A DNA stretch of 64,000 nt from Mycobacterium sp. ELW1 (GTDB taxonomy: Bacteria > Actinomycetota > Actinomycetes > Mycobacteriales > Mycobacteriaceae): NCBI RefSeq assembly GCF_008329905.1, contig NZ_CP032155.1, forward strand, positions 2,356,001 to 2,420,000, in the 5' to 3' direction. Every line of letters starts with the position of its first letter. The stretch's first letter is position 1. Positions 6,985-15,879 of the stretch are shown here, one piece after another. Below the pieces are notes generated by a model. That model was not told the DNA's origin. It saw nothing but the letters and a program-made list of their open reading frames with translations, and made no database searches. The translations under genes were made by a program, and so were the position numbers.

Positions 6985-9686
6985 ATGGCGCGACCCGTCC
7001 TGAGAGGCCGGGACGCCGAACTCGCCGCCGTGGCGACATTGCTGCGGCGGGCCGGCGACGTGCGACAAGGCGCTGTGATCTGTCTGCGAGGCGAACCCGG
7101 CATCGGCAAGAGCACGATGCTGCAGGCCGTCGCCCGGCAGGCGGCCGCGGCCGGGTTCGCGGTCGGTTTCGGCAAGGCCGAGGAACTGGATCAGATCTCG
7201 GCGGGCGCCCCGCTGCTGGTTGCGTTGCGATCCGGGTCGCAGCCGTTGGTGGGAGCCGAGACCTTCGCCGACCTCGCGCCCCTGCATCACCAGCCGGTGT
7301 GGCTCGTCGACCGCATCGCGTCGCTGCTCGCCGACATCTCGGCGCGCGGTCCCGTCCTGATCGTCATCGACGACGCGCAGTGGGCCGACCCGGTAACCCG
7401 ATTCGCCCTCGACACGCTTCCCGCCCGTCTCGCCGAGGCCCCGGTGGTCTGGCTGACCGCCAGCCGTGAGGTGGGTCCCCAGCCCGTCGGTGTCCTGGAC
7501 GACGTGGACCGGCACGACGTGGTGCTGGGGCCGCTGACCGACGCCGAGTTGGACGCACTGGCGCGCGACTACCTGGGTGGCCCCGCCGACGGTCTGACAC
7601 ATCGACGCCTGCATGCGTTGGGCGGCAATCCTTTTCTTGCGGTGCAGCTGCTGTCGGGGGTGGCCGCGGCGCGCGTTGCCGGGGTAGAGACCGACGACAT
7701 CCCGCCGGCGTTCGCCGATGCGATCGACACCCGCCTGCGGTCGCTGACCACGGGCACCGCCGAACTGGTCGAACTCGCCGGCGTCTGGGGCCGGCCGCTC
7801 GACCTGTCCGATGCGGCCGAATTGCTCGGCGGGCGCTCTGTTGCGGCGATCACCGCGCAGCGGCGCGAAGCTCACGCGCGCGGCCTGTTGGCCCCCGACC
7901 GCGACCACATCGCCTTCGCTCACGACCTGATCCGCGAAGCGGTCTACGAGACCATTCCCGCAGCGGTTCGCCGCGCTCTGCACCTGCGATGTGCCAGATA
8001 TCTGGTGGCATCGGGCAAGGGTGTTGTCGCGGCAGCGCCGCACGCCCGCGCCGGCGCCCGATTCGGCGACTACGAGGTGGTGGAGATCCTTCGCGGTGCC
8101 GCCGCGCAGACGTCGCTGACCATGCCCGCGGTTGCCGCGCCGTTGATCGTCGAGGCATTCGGATTGCTCGATGCCGACGATCCGCGGCGTCTGGAGATCG
8201 GCGAACAGTGCGCCGAAGTTCTGATCCGCGCGCAACGGGGCAACGACGCCGTCACGGTCATCGATGCGCTGCTGCTGGAGACATCCGACGCCGAAGCCCG
8301 GGCTCGCCTGCAATCGCTTGCTGCTCAGGCGCTGTGGCTGATGGGCCAGCTCGGCGAGATAGACCGCCGGATCGTCGAGGTGCAGGGCCGTCCCGCACTG
8401 TCGCAACGGCTGCAGGCCCGCATCGCCGCGGTGGAAGCTCTGATGCTCACCCGTGCCGGCACGGCCATGGCGGCCGCCGACGCAGCCGAGGCCGCCCTGG
8501 CCCGCGGCGGGCGCTGGGCGATGAGCGAACTCAACTTCTGGCCCTCGAGGCCCTCGCCGAAGCCGACACCGCCGAGGGACGGCACGGATCGGCCCGCAGG
8601 CACTACCGCGCTCTGCGAGCGCTGGGCGGGACGACGTACCTGGCCGGTGAGGTACTGGCGCTACAGCAGCTCGACCGCTTCGAGGAGGCCGAGGAACTTC
8701 TCGCTCGCGTCCATCAGCGCCACGACCACAGCCTGCCGTCGCTGGTGTTCGCCCAACTCCTGCAGGACTTCAAACTCGGACGCTTCGCCGAAGCCGACGC
8801 CGGCGCGATGACGATGATCCGCCTCTGCGACGACATGGGCACCTATGTCCACAAATTCGAGTCGTGGCTGATCGGCAGTGTCGTCGCAGTGATCCGCGGT
8901 GATCTCGCGTTGGCCCGGGAACGGCTTCGCCCGGCCGAGGAAACCAGGCAGGCCGACGACGCCTTCCGCAAGGCTCCGACGCTGTTGATCAAGGGGCGAA
9001 TCGCCGGAGCCGAAGGCCGATTCGAGGACAGTGTGCGAATCCTCAAGCCGCTGATGGACTCACTGGCGCAGTCGAGGTCGTGGTGGCCGAGGAGCCCCGA
9101 GCTGCTGCGTGTGCAAGCGGGCATCGCCGTCGCTGCTGCGGACGACGAATTCGCTTGGCAGACAGTCGAACGTGCGAGAACCGCGGCCGAACGCAACCCC
9201 GGCGTCGCCAGTTTCGAGGGAGTCGCGCTGCAGGTCGAGGGATTCGTCACCGGCGATGCGGGGACGCTGCGCAGCGCGGTCAAGATCCTTCGTGAGTCAC
9301 CGCGCTCGTTCTTACTGGCCGGCGCGCTGGCCGATTACGGTGCCGTGCTGGTCGACCAGGGCGACCGGCACACCGCGGTGGCGGCGTTGACCGAAGCGTG
9401 GGATCTCTATGCCGAGCTCGGCGCGAACTTCTATCTGCCCGGTGTGGAACGCAACTTGGGCAGGGCCGGTGCGCCAACCGCCAGTGGCGAGAGCCTGACC
9501 AAGGCCGAGGAGCGGGTCGCCCAGCTGGTGAGTGAGGGCCACACCAACCAATCCGTAGCGTCCGCTCTCGGAGTGTCGATCCATACCGTGAACACCCATC
9601 TACGTGCGGTGTTCCGGAAGATGGGGGTTCGGTCGCGGGTCCAGCTCGCCAACGTCATGAACGCCAAGGCGATCGGCCGCAACTGA
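6985..9686 (+). pseudogene. Large LuxR-family (LAL-type) ATP-binding regulator, frameshifted
   Basis: A regulator of about 900 residues if one frameshift is repaired. The first frame from ATG 6985 carries an AAA-type ATPase: Walker A GEPGIGKST near residue 37, Walker B VLIVIDDAQWAD near residue 120. After 'RWAMSEL' at about 8532 the frame becomes nonsense, while the next frame continues LLALEALAEADTAEG, a helical-repeat region and a C-terminal LuxR helix-turn-helix (LTKAEERVAQLVSEG, SIHTVNTHLRAVFRKMG). One extra C after 8532 (CTC-CAA-CTT) restores SELQLLALEALA. Both halves look conserved, so the event is recent or a sequencing error. Targets are unknown. No programmed-slippage site is obvious. 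Confidence 0.8.
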
Positions 9687-9808
9687 TTCCGTAGACACCG
9701 TCCGGCGCGATCCCGCTGACGATCTCATCAATTCGTGCGATGGCCAGCCAAACTTACCCGGCAGTAGGTTCCGAATGTCAGTACAACCTCAACATCTCGG
9801 GATCCCTC

Positions 9809-10954
9809 ATGCAACGTGCTGTTCGTTCCTCCGTCACGGCGGGTGTGGCGCTGCTCGGCGCCGGCGTCATCGCCACCTCGCCGATCGCGCCACCGGTGCC
9901 AGACCTCCATCTGCCCGCGATCCATATGGACGCAACGACGCTCACGGCTGCGGTCAGCCCCATCGAGACCTACAAGCAGGTATTCGAAACCGCGACGGCC
10001 AACCTGCAAGCCCTCGTCGACGCCGCCGACCCCGGTGAGGTGCTGAAGCAGATCGTCGCCAATCAGGTGGCGAGCTTCACCGCGCTGGGCACGGCGTTGG
10101 GCACGGCGGGCACGGACACCTTCACGGCTCTGACCAAGACGGCCCCGGATTCGCTGCGGACCGCGTTGACCGCGCTCGCGGCCGGCGACGTCGAAACCGC
10201 CACCAACGCCCTGCTGTTCCTGCCGCTGGCGGTGGCGCAGCCGATCATCAACCTGCTGCCCGCGATCCAGCAGTTCGTCACCCAGCCCATTCAGAATCTC
10301 CTCAACGTCGCCAAGATCTTCAATGACCCTGTCGGCGACGCGATGATCGCCGTCGGCCTGCTCAGCCCGGTCATCGAGGGCCTCGCCGCAACCGGCACAG
10401 CGGTCCAGAACGTGATCGATGCGGCCCGCACCGGTGACGCGCAACAGATCGCCAACGCTGTCCTCACCGGTCCCGCGACCATCATCGACGGCGTGCTCAA
10501 CGGTGGGTACGGTCCGGATCTCGGCCCGCTGGTCGGTGGCGGTATCACCGTGTTGGCCGGCGGGTTGCTGAGCCAGGCGGGTGTGGTGTTCGACCCGAGC
10601 GGCAACTTCTTCATCAAGCTCGGCGGTCCGATCAACACTCTGCAGACGCTGGCGCACCAGATCTCCACCGCGCTCAAGCCGCCGGCCACGACGGCCGCCA
10701 TCACCACGGCCCTGCATGTGAAGGCACTGCCCGCGGCATCGCCCGCCTCGGCCAACACACCGGCCACCGAGACGCCGGCCAAGGCCGACGAGACGACGAC
10801 GACCACACCCAGCGGTCCTCACGCGGCGGCAAAGCCGGTGCGGCACAGCGGGGCGTCGACTCCGGCGGGTAAGAGCGGCGACGGCAAGTCCGGCTCGGCG
10901 GGTGGGACCAAGGGCCCGCACAAGGCGGGCGGCCGCGGACACAGCGGCCGCTAA
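9809..10954 (+). CDS. Secreted alanine-rich mycobacterial protein with basic tail
   Basis: A 381-residue protein of unknown function. The N-terminus (MQRAVRSSVTAGVALLGAGV) is a Sec-type signal peptide, followed by 'SPIAPPVPDLHLPAI', a signature I associate with a mycobacterial family often loosely labelled PE-PGRS-like. The middle is alanine-rich and helical with repeated short hydrophobic blocks. The last 80 residues turn to Pro/Thr and then to a Lys/Gly/His/Arg-rich end. I chose ATG 9809 over the in-frame ATG 9740 because it puts the signal peptide at the terminus. Its TAA overlaps the convergent stop at 10951. Confidence 0.65.
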   Translation: MQRAVRSSVTAGVALLGAGVIATSPIAPPVPDLHLPAIHMDATTLTAAVSPIETYKQVFETATANLQALVDAADPGEVLKQIVANQVASFTALGTALGTAGTDTFTALTKTAPDSLRTALTALAAGDVETATNALLFLPLAVAQPIINLLPAIQQFVTQPIQNLLNVAKIFNDPVGDAMIAVGLLSPVIEGLAATGTAVQNVIDAARTGDAQQIANAVLTGPATIIDGVLNGGYGPDLGPLVGGGITVLAGGLLSQAGVVFDPSGNFFIKLGGPINTLQTLAHQISTALKPPATTAAITTALHVKALPAASPASANTPATETPAKADETTTTTPSGPHAAAKPVRHSGASTPAGKSGDGKSGSAGGTKGPHKAGGRGHSGR

Positions 10955-11679
10955 CCGGGAGTGGGTCCCTCGCCACCCCCGGGGAGGGGCCCACCCTCGC
11001 GGCGCCCACGCCAGCCGCGGTACCCGCGGTGTGCGGCGAACGCCCCGATGATCGCGGTGATGCACCACACCGCGATCGCGGCGTAGCCGAGCGGCGAGGA
11101 CAGATCCGAAATCGACGCGCCCAGAGCGGTATACACGAACGCGCGCGGCGCAGATCCGACAAATGCGCCAACTGCCATCTGCCACAACGGCATTCCGAAT
11201 GCGCCGAACGCGTAGGACGCCAGCGCATCGGAGATGCCCGGGACAAACCGCTGGCCGACCACTGCCCACAGGCCGCGGCGCTGGATCTGCGAGTCGATGC
11301 GGGCCGACCAGTCGGGGCCGAGCAGGGTCCGGGCGCTGTCGCGGCCGGCGCGCCTGCCCAGCAGGGCGGCGATGACCGCTGTCAGGACCGTCGAACCGAG
11401 AGTGACGAACGTGCCCAGCAGCGGCCCGAACAACACACCGCTGCCGGCGGCCAGCAGCGGGCCCGGAACGAACACGGCGGCCAATCCGGCCGACACCACG
11501 ACGTAGACCAGGGGAGCGGCGGGGCCGGTCGCCGACACCGTGGCGCGCACGCCGGCCGGGTCGATGACCTTGGACACCGCGACGAGGTAGAACAGCGTCA
11601 GCAGGGCCGCGACGAACAGCACGAGCCGCAGCACGTGCGGCCACCGCCGGGGTGCGGGCGGTTCGGAGTCGTCGGCCAT
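10951..11679 (-). CDS. TVP38/TMEM64 (VTT-domain) membrane protein
   Basis: A 242-residue integral membrane protein with about six hydrophobic segments. The central VTT region shows PGPLLAAGSGVLFGPLLGT and later 'RFVPGISDALASYAFGA' with 'GSAPRAFVYTALG', typical of TVP38/TMEM64 relatives, a DedA-like superfamily linked to lipid scrambling. The C-terminus is Gly/Pro-rich. It directly follows the thioesterase gene (that TGA is adjacent to this ATG), so it is the third gene of an HxlR-thioesterase-VTT operon. Transported species unknown. Confidence 0.8.
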   Translation of the reverse strand: MADDSEPPAPRRWPHVLRLVLFVAALLTLFYLVAVSKVIDPAGVRATVSATGPAAPLVYVVVSAGLAAVFVPGPLLAAGSGVLFGPLLGTFVTLGSTVLTAVIAALLGRRAGRDSARTLLGPDWSARIDSQIQRRGLWAVVGQRFVPGISDALASYAFGAFGMPLWQMAVGAFVGSAPRAFVYTALGASISDLSSPLGYAAIAVWCITAIIGAFAAHRGYRGWRGRREGGPLPGGGEGPTPG

Positions 11680-12492
11680 TCAGTCTTTGTAGTAGACGAT
11701 CTGGTGACTGGTGGCCAGCAGGGTCCCATCCCGGCCCCAGACCTGCGCAGTCTGATCGAAGTATCCGCGGGCGAAACGCTGGGCGTGCGCGCTGGCCAGG
11801 ACGTAGTCGGTGCCCTGTTCGGCGAGTTCGGCGCCGTCGACGTGGAAGTAGGTGGTCAGCGAGATGGTGCCGGCCGGCAGCATCCGGCCACGGCGCAGGA
11901 ACACGCGCGGGTAGAACACATCGGTGATGGCGCTGAGCGCGGCGAAGTCGAGTGGGCGTGCCGGTCGTTGCCGGACCCACAGCGTCGTCGTCGACGACGC
12001 ACTCTCCTCGGACTCGGCAGGTAGTCCACCGTGCACGTAGTGCATGTCGTAGTTGCGCATCCACGGCACCATCTCGGGAACGGTTGTCTGCGAGATGTTT
12101 TCGGGATCCGGCGCATCGGGCATGGTGAGTTCGGTGTCCGACCAGGCGTCACGACGGATGCCGAAGACTGCGGTAGCGGTGGTGGTCGGGCCGTGTTGCT
12201 GGGAAACCTCGGCGATCCAGTGCTGATTGGTCCGGTTGGTGCGCGCGGCGCGCACGGCGATGTCGAAGGTGCCGTCGTTCACCGGCGCGAGATAGTTGAC
12301 CGTCAGTGCGACGGGCTCACCGATCCGGTCCGGGTGCTGGGAGATGGCACGGACAATCGCGGCCGCGGTCACCCCGCCGAACGGGCCCACCATGTTCGCG
12401 TACTCCGGCGTGGTGCGACCTGTGTAGTTTCCGATGCCGTTGTCCGACAACTCGATTGCGGTGTCGAAAGCATGGGTGGTGGTCGTGGTCAT
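11680..12492 (-). CDS. Double-hotdog acyl-CoA thioesterase family protein
   Basis: A 270-residue protein with two hotdog halves: the N-half has 'YANMVGPFGGVTAAAIVRAI' and 'LTVNYLAPVNDG', the C-half 'TISLTTYFHVDGAEL' and 'ASAHAQRFARGYFDQTAQVW'. This is the TesB-like layout of mycobacterial acyl-CoA thioesterases, which hydrolyse acyl-CoA in the cytosol. Its start overlaps the HxlR regulator stop as ATGA. The co-transcribed regulator suggests control by a small effector. Chain-length preference cannot be told. Confidence 0.75.
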   Translation of the reverse strand: MTTTTTHAFDTAIELSDNGIGNYTGRTTPEYANMVGPFGGVTAAAIVRAISQHPDRIGEPVALTVNYLAPVNDGTFDIAVRAARTNRTNQHWIAEVSQQHGPTTTATAVFGIRRDAWSDTELTMPDAPDPENISQTTVPEMVPWMRNYDMHYVHGGLPAESEESASSTTTLWVRQRPARPLDFAALSAITDVFYPRVFLRRGRMLPAGTISLTTYFHVDGAELAEQGTDYVLASAHAQRFARGYFDQTAQVWGRDGTLLATSHQIVYYKD

Positions 12493-12980
12493 CGAGTTGG
12501 CTTTCCGGTCGTGGCTGGGCGGGCGCCGGGCCCTGGTCGTGGCTCGGTGTCATGGGCGGTCAGCGAGGTGTGGTCGTCGCGGCATCGCAGAACCAATTCG
12601 ACGGGATGGCCGCACTCCCGGTGTATGACCTCGACCGGGGGGCCGGCCGCGTCGGCCTCCCACTTGTCGCCCCACTGCATCAGCGCGATCACGGCCGGCA
12701 GCAGGTCCCGGCCCTTCTCGGTCAGCCGGTACTCGTGACGCTCCCGCTGGCCGGGCTCCTGATAGGGCACCTTCCGCAATACGCCCGCCGAGACGAGGGT
12801 GTTCAGGCGGTCGGTGAGAACCTGGCGGGGGCAGCCGACGCGGCTCTGGAACCGCTCGAAGCGCCGGGCGCCGTACAGCGCCTCACGCAGTACCAACAGC
12901 GTCCACTTCTCGCCGACGATGTCCAGTGCTCGCTTGACCGAACAGTTTTCGGCACTGATCTGGTCGCGGTCGACGGGCAC
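12489..12980 (-). CDS. HxlR-family transcriptional regulator
   Basis: A 163-residue winged-helix regulator: CSVKRALDIVGEKWTLLVLRE followed by 'GARRFERFQSRVGCPRQVLTDRLNTLVSAGVL' and a wing 'HEYRLTEKGRDL' is the HxlR core. The C-terminal part has Cys/His residues (HRECGHPVELVLRC) that could sense redox or metal. It starts at GTG 12980. A TAGTCT box 7 nt before the GTG on this strand suggests a leaderless transcript. It heads the operon with the thioesterase and the VTT protein and probably regulates them. Confidence 0.85.
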   Translation of the reverse strand: MPVDRDQISAENCSVKRALDIVGEKWTLLVLREALYGARRFERFQSRVGCPRQVLTDRLNTLVSAGVLRKVPYQEPGQRERHEYRLTEKGRDLLPAVIALMQWGDKWEADAAGPPVEVIHRECGHPVELVLRCRDDHTSLTAHDTEPRPGPGARPATTGKPTR

Positions 12981-13066
12981 AGCTGCCAGACTAGCAGAGT
13001 CTGAATTATGGACTCAGCGGGGGACACCGAACGCCACCCCAGCGTGACGTGGGTAGGCGAGTGGCC

Positions 13067-14725
13067 TCAGACCAGCGTGGCCTTCAGCGAGGACAGGTCG
13101 GTCTTCATCAGGACGACGTTGTAGTTGCCCCACAGCGACATGTTCCAGTACAGCGTGCTCTCGTCCGGATTTCCGTTGCTGTCGACCAGCTTTCCGGTGC
13201 CCGACCACGGATGGATCATCGGCGCGTACAGCCCGGGATACGTTGCGGACGTCGCCACCGTGATCGGTGCCGACCAGGCATCCTCGGGGGAGTCGGCGTA
13301 GCGCATCTTGATGTTGTTGTTGCCGTCGCCGTACATCATCACGTACTTGCCCAGATACTCGTTGTACTGGACCGACATCTCGCTGACGTTGCCGCCCGTC
13401 TTGGCGCCGAACAGGCCGCCGAGCATTCCGCCCAAAACCTTCGGGTTGTTCGCCCAGTCGATGACGGGCCCGAAAAGCCCCGCGGAACGGGTGGAATCGC
13501 CGACGATCGGCGTGGCCGCGACGGGCTTGCCGGTGACCCAGGTGCTCGTGGTCGCGTTCCAGTACTGGTACTTGGCCAGGTTGTTCACGTCGTCGACGGC
13601 GACCCGTGACAGATAGGCCGAGCCGGCGCGACCCGACGGGGTGCCGAACGCGTAGAGGTACTGGGTGTCGCCCTCGGCGACCTGATCGGCCGGTTGCAGG
13701 ACGTAGGCCGCCTGCTGGAAATTCTGGTTGCCGGGGACGTAGGGCTTCGTCGAGCCGAACCAGCTCGCCGAGCGGATGGTCGACCGCTGCAGCACCCACT
13801 TGTCGGTGGCTGGGTCGTACATCGAGATCGCCGAGTAATTGGTGGTCCAGCGCCCCGGGGTGTCCCACGACTTGACCGACATGTAGTTGACGTACTGCTC
13901 GTTGTTCACCGAGATGGCCGATGTCGGGATGACCGTCACCTCGGAACCCAGGAACGGGAACAGCACGCCGGAATTGCGCGGGATGAACTGGTAGGCGTAG
14001 CCGGTCTGCAGCAGCGTCAGTCCGTTGGTCAGGTTCTTGTCCTGGCTGAGCAGCAGGACATTGGACCGCCAGTCGCCGGTCATGCCCGGCGCGCTGAAGG
14101 TGTCCCCGAACGCCAGCTGGATATTGCCGGTCAGCCCGTTCTCCCACATGATGCCGAGGTCGGTGCCGTAGATCCCGAAGCCCTTGGTGTTGTTCGTCTG
14201 CGGCCATCCGATGCCGGGGTAGGCGTTGTTCGCCTGCCCGGTCACCCAGCCGACCGGATACGACGGGATGACGGTGGGTGCTGTTGCCGCTGCTGCGGCT
14301 GACGCCGCGGCGCTGGCAGCTGCCTCGCGTTTGGAGGTTGCCACGCCGGCGGTATCGGTCGTCACGCCGACGGCGGACACCAGCGCGGTCACGACCTTCG
14401 GTGCGGTGGGTTTCGCCGCGGCGCTGACCGCGCCGGCCTTGGGGGTGGCGGCAGCCTCGGGCGCCTTGTTGGCACTGCGTGCGGTCAGCTTGTTCGAGGT
14501 GCGGGCCGACGATGCGGTCGCCTTCGGCTTCGAGGGCCCGGACGAGCCGGTGCTGGACGACCCGGTGCTGGACGAGCTGTGTGACGACGAGCCCGAGTCG
14601 CCCGAGCCGGACCCCTCCGCCCACGCCGCGCCGGCGCCGGCGAGGATCGCCACCCCGACACCCAATCCCACTGCCAGGCCGCCGATGCGGCCCACATACG
14701 CCGAGGCATTATTCGTCGAACCCAT
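13067..14725 (-). CDS. Secreted DUF4185 protein, putative endo-D-arabinanase
   Basis: A 552-residue exported protein. Residues 1-37 form a signal peptide ending AWA-E, followed by a Ser/Ala/Thr/Lys-rich linker of about 110 residues. The remainder is a DUF4185 beta-propeller-like domain (ITGNIQLAFGDTF-like strand, 'NNIKMRYADSPEDAWS', 'YAPMIHPWSGTG'). Work on D-arabinan degradation placed DUF4185 proteins in glycoside hydrolase family GH183, including mycobacterial endo-D-arabinanases that cut arabinogalactan and lipoarabinomannan. This protein may therefore trim the cell's own wall. An AAGGGG lies upstream of ATG 14725. I cannot confirm the catalytic acids. Confidence 0.7.
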   Translation of the reverse strand: MGSTNNASAYVGRIGGLAVGLGVGVAILAGAGAAWAEGSGSGDSGSSSHSSSSTGSSSTGSSGPSKPKATASSARTSNKLTARSANKAPEAAATPKAGAVSAAAKPTAPKVVTALVSAVGVTTDTAGVATSKREAAASAAASAAAAATAPTVIPSYPVGWVTGQANNAYPGIGWPQTNNTKGFGIYGTDLGIMWENGLTGNIQLAFGDTFSAPGMTGDWRSNVLLLSQDKNLTNGLTLLQTGYAYQFIPRNSGVLFPFLGSEVTVIPTSAISVNNEQYVNYMSVKSWDTPGRWTTNYSAISMYDPATDKWVLQRSTIRSASWFGSTKPYVPGNQNFQQAAYVLQPADQVAEGDTQYLYAFGTPSGRAGSAYLSRVAVDDVNNLAKYQYWNATTSTWVTGKPVAATPIVGDSTRSAGLFGPVIDWANNPKVLGGMLGGLFGAKTGGNVSEMSVQYNEYLGKYVMMYGDGNNNIKMRYADSPEDAWSAPITVATSATYPGLYAPMIHPWSGTGKLVDSNGNPDESTLYWNMSLWGNYNVVLMKTDLSSLKATLV

Positions 14726-15046
14726 TACTGCTTCCCCTTAGAAAACGCTGAGAAGACGGTACCGCACCTGGCAAACCCCGTGGCCGACTCGGAGTCACAA
14801 GTCTGCAAACAAATTCGCGGGCCATGCAATGACGAGAAGCCGGTCGGCGTTGGTGATCACGGCCTGCGGGTCGGCACCCCGGCGAACCCGCCGGCCGGCA
14901 TCGCGGGGCCACGAGGGAAACATCACCTCGGCATGAATGTTTGCCAATTCCCGCGCTCCGTGGCAAGATCTCCGCCTGAACAGGCATTCAGGCCTATCTA
15001 AGGCCCCCGGCGAGGGCGAGTTCGCCGCTTTCGGTAAAGGATTCCC
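14726..15046. other. Intergenic region between divergent secreted-protein genes (321 nt)
   Basis: Holds the divergent promoters of the DUF4185 gene and the small lipoprotein gene. I see ribosome-binding sites at each end (AAGGGG on the minus strand, AAAGGA at about 15035 on the plus strand) but no gene, RNA structure or convincing operator. Confidence 0.5.
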
Positions 15047-15331
15047 ATGAATTCGCCCTCAGTTTCTGCCCGTATCGCTGCGGTCATCGGTGGTGCCGCA
15101 CTCGTCGCCATGGCGTCGTTTGTCTCGTCCTGCAGCAAGAACGAGAACCCGGCCCCGTCGCCTTCGGTGTCGACCACGACGTCCTCCACGTCACCGAGCC
15201 CATCGGCGACACCCACCGAGAAGGGTCTCAACCCCTCGAACCCCAACAAGTTCAGCCCGACGGTGATCGCTCCGCCGGCCCCCACCGAATCGGGCGGCAA
15301 TCACCACCACGGCCTCAACGGGATTGGCTGA
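15047..15331 (+). CDS. Small putative lipoprotein
   Basis: A 94-residue protein with a signal peptide (MNSPSVSARIAAVIGGAALV) and a plausible lipobox VSSC (Cys29). The mature part is Ser/Thr/Pro-rich and disordered, ending NHHHGLNGIG. I do not recognise a family. It starts at ATG 15047 after AAAGGA. Its 3' end overlaps the convergent SRPBCC gene by 17 nt. Likely surface-attached through a lipid anchor. Confidence 0.6.
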   Translation: MNSPSVSARIAAVIGGAALVAMASFVSSCSKNENPAPSPSVSTTTSSTSPSPSATPTEKGLNPSNPNKFSPTVIAPPAPTESGGNHHHGLNGIG

Positions 15332-15788
15332 GCTCCCGCGCGATAGCGGCGTGATACCGGTCGATATTGGCCGGGTTGACGATCCGGAAGAAGCCGTCGG
15401 GCATCGGCGCGTCCTTGGGCGCCTCGATCGTCATCGTGCGCGTGAACAACGTGATGTCCGCTCCGGGCGTGGTGAAGTGGTACTGGACGGTGATCCGCCC
15501 GTCCATTCCGCCGTTGCCGTCGCGGTCGTGGCCCAGCCGGCCCACCGAGGTGAACACCCACAGTTTCGGTCGCACGGCGATCGCCAAGTGCCAGGTGAAG
15601 ATCCGGTCCCCGTCGGGGCCGCCCTCCTCCCAGGTGTCGCCCACGGCCAGCGGCAGCGTGTCGAGCTTTCCCACGTAGTTGCTGCCGGGGTAGGTCTTGG
15701 TCCAGTTGGCCGGATTGGTGACGAAGTCGTAGATCGTCTCCGGTGATTGGCTGAAGGCCGTCTCCGAGCTGGTGGTCACGATGCCCAA
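15315..15788 (-). CDS. SRPBCC-fold protein, probable TTG start
   Basis: About 157 residues with the START/SRPBCC layout: 'SPETIYDFVTNPANWTKTYPG' at the N-terminus, central strands 'WEEGGPDGDRIFTWHLAIAVRPKLWVF' and a C-terminal helix 'RYHAAIARELSQ'. The fold binds hydrophobic ligands; no function is assigned. The frame is open far upstream, but TTG 15788 has an AAAGG at 8 nt and begins LGIVTTSSETAF just before the domain. GTG 15779 is the alternative. It converges on the small lipoprotein gene. Confidence 0.65.
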   Translation of the reverse strand: MGIVTTSSETAFSQSPETIYDFVTNPANWTKTYPGSNYVGKLDTLPLAVGDTWEEGGPDGDRIFTWHLAIAVRPKLWVFTSVGRLGHDRDGNGGMDGRITVQYHFTTPGADITLFTRTMTIEAPKDAPMPDGFFRIVNPANIDRYHAAIARELSQSR

Positions 15789-15879
15789 TTGCGTTGCCTT
15801 TCTTGTCGGCTGTTCGCGCAGTTTACACTTTCTCTTGAATTTGTAACTACGCGCGCCGCGGCGGCGGTATGGTCCACCG

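Noticed and set aside
6867..8532. Programmed ribosomal frameshifting in the DUF2237 or LuxR genes
   Set aside because: No classic slippery heptamer with a downstream structure is evident, and relatives of both families are single-frame; plain indels are simpler.
9728..12064. A 778-codon minus-strand open frame
   Set aside because: It runs through the thioesterase, VTT and secreted-protein genes in the wrong frame; its Arg-rich content is typical of a frame shadow.
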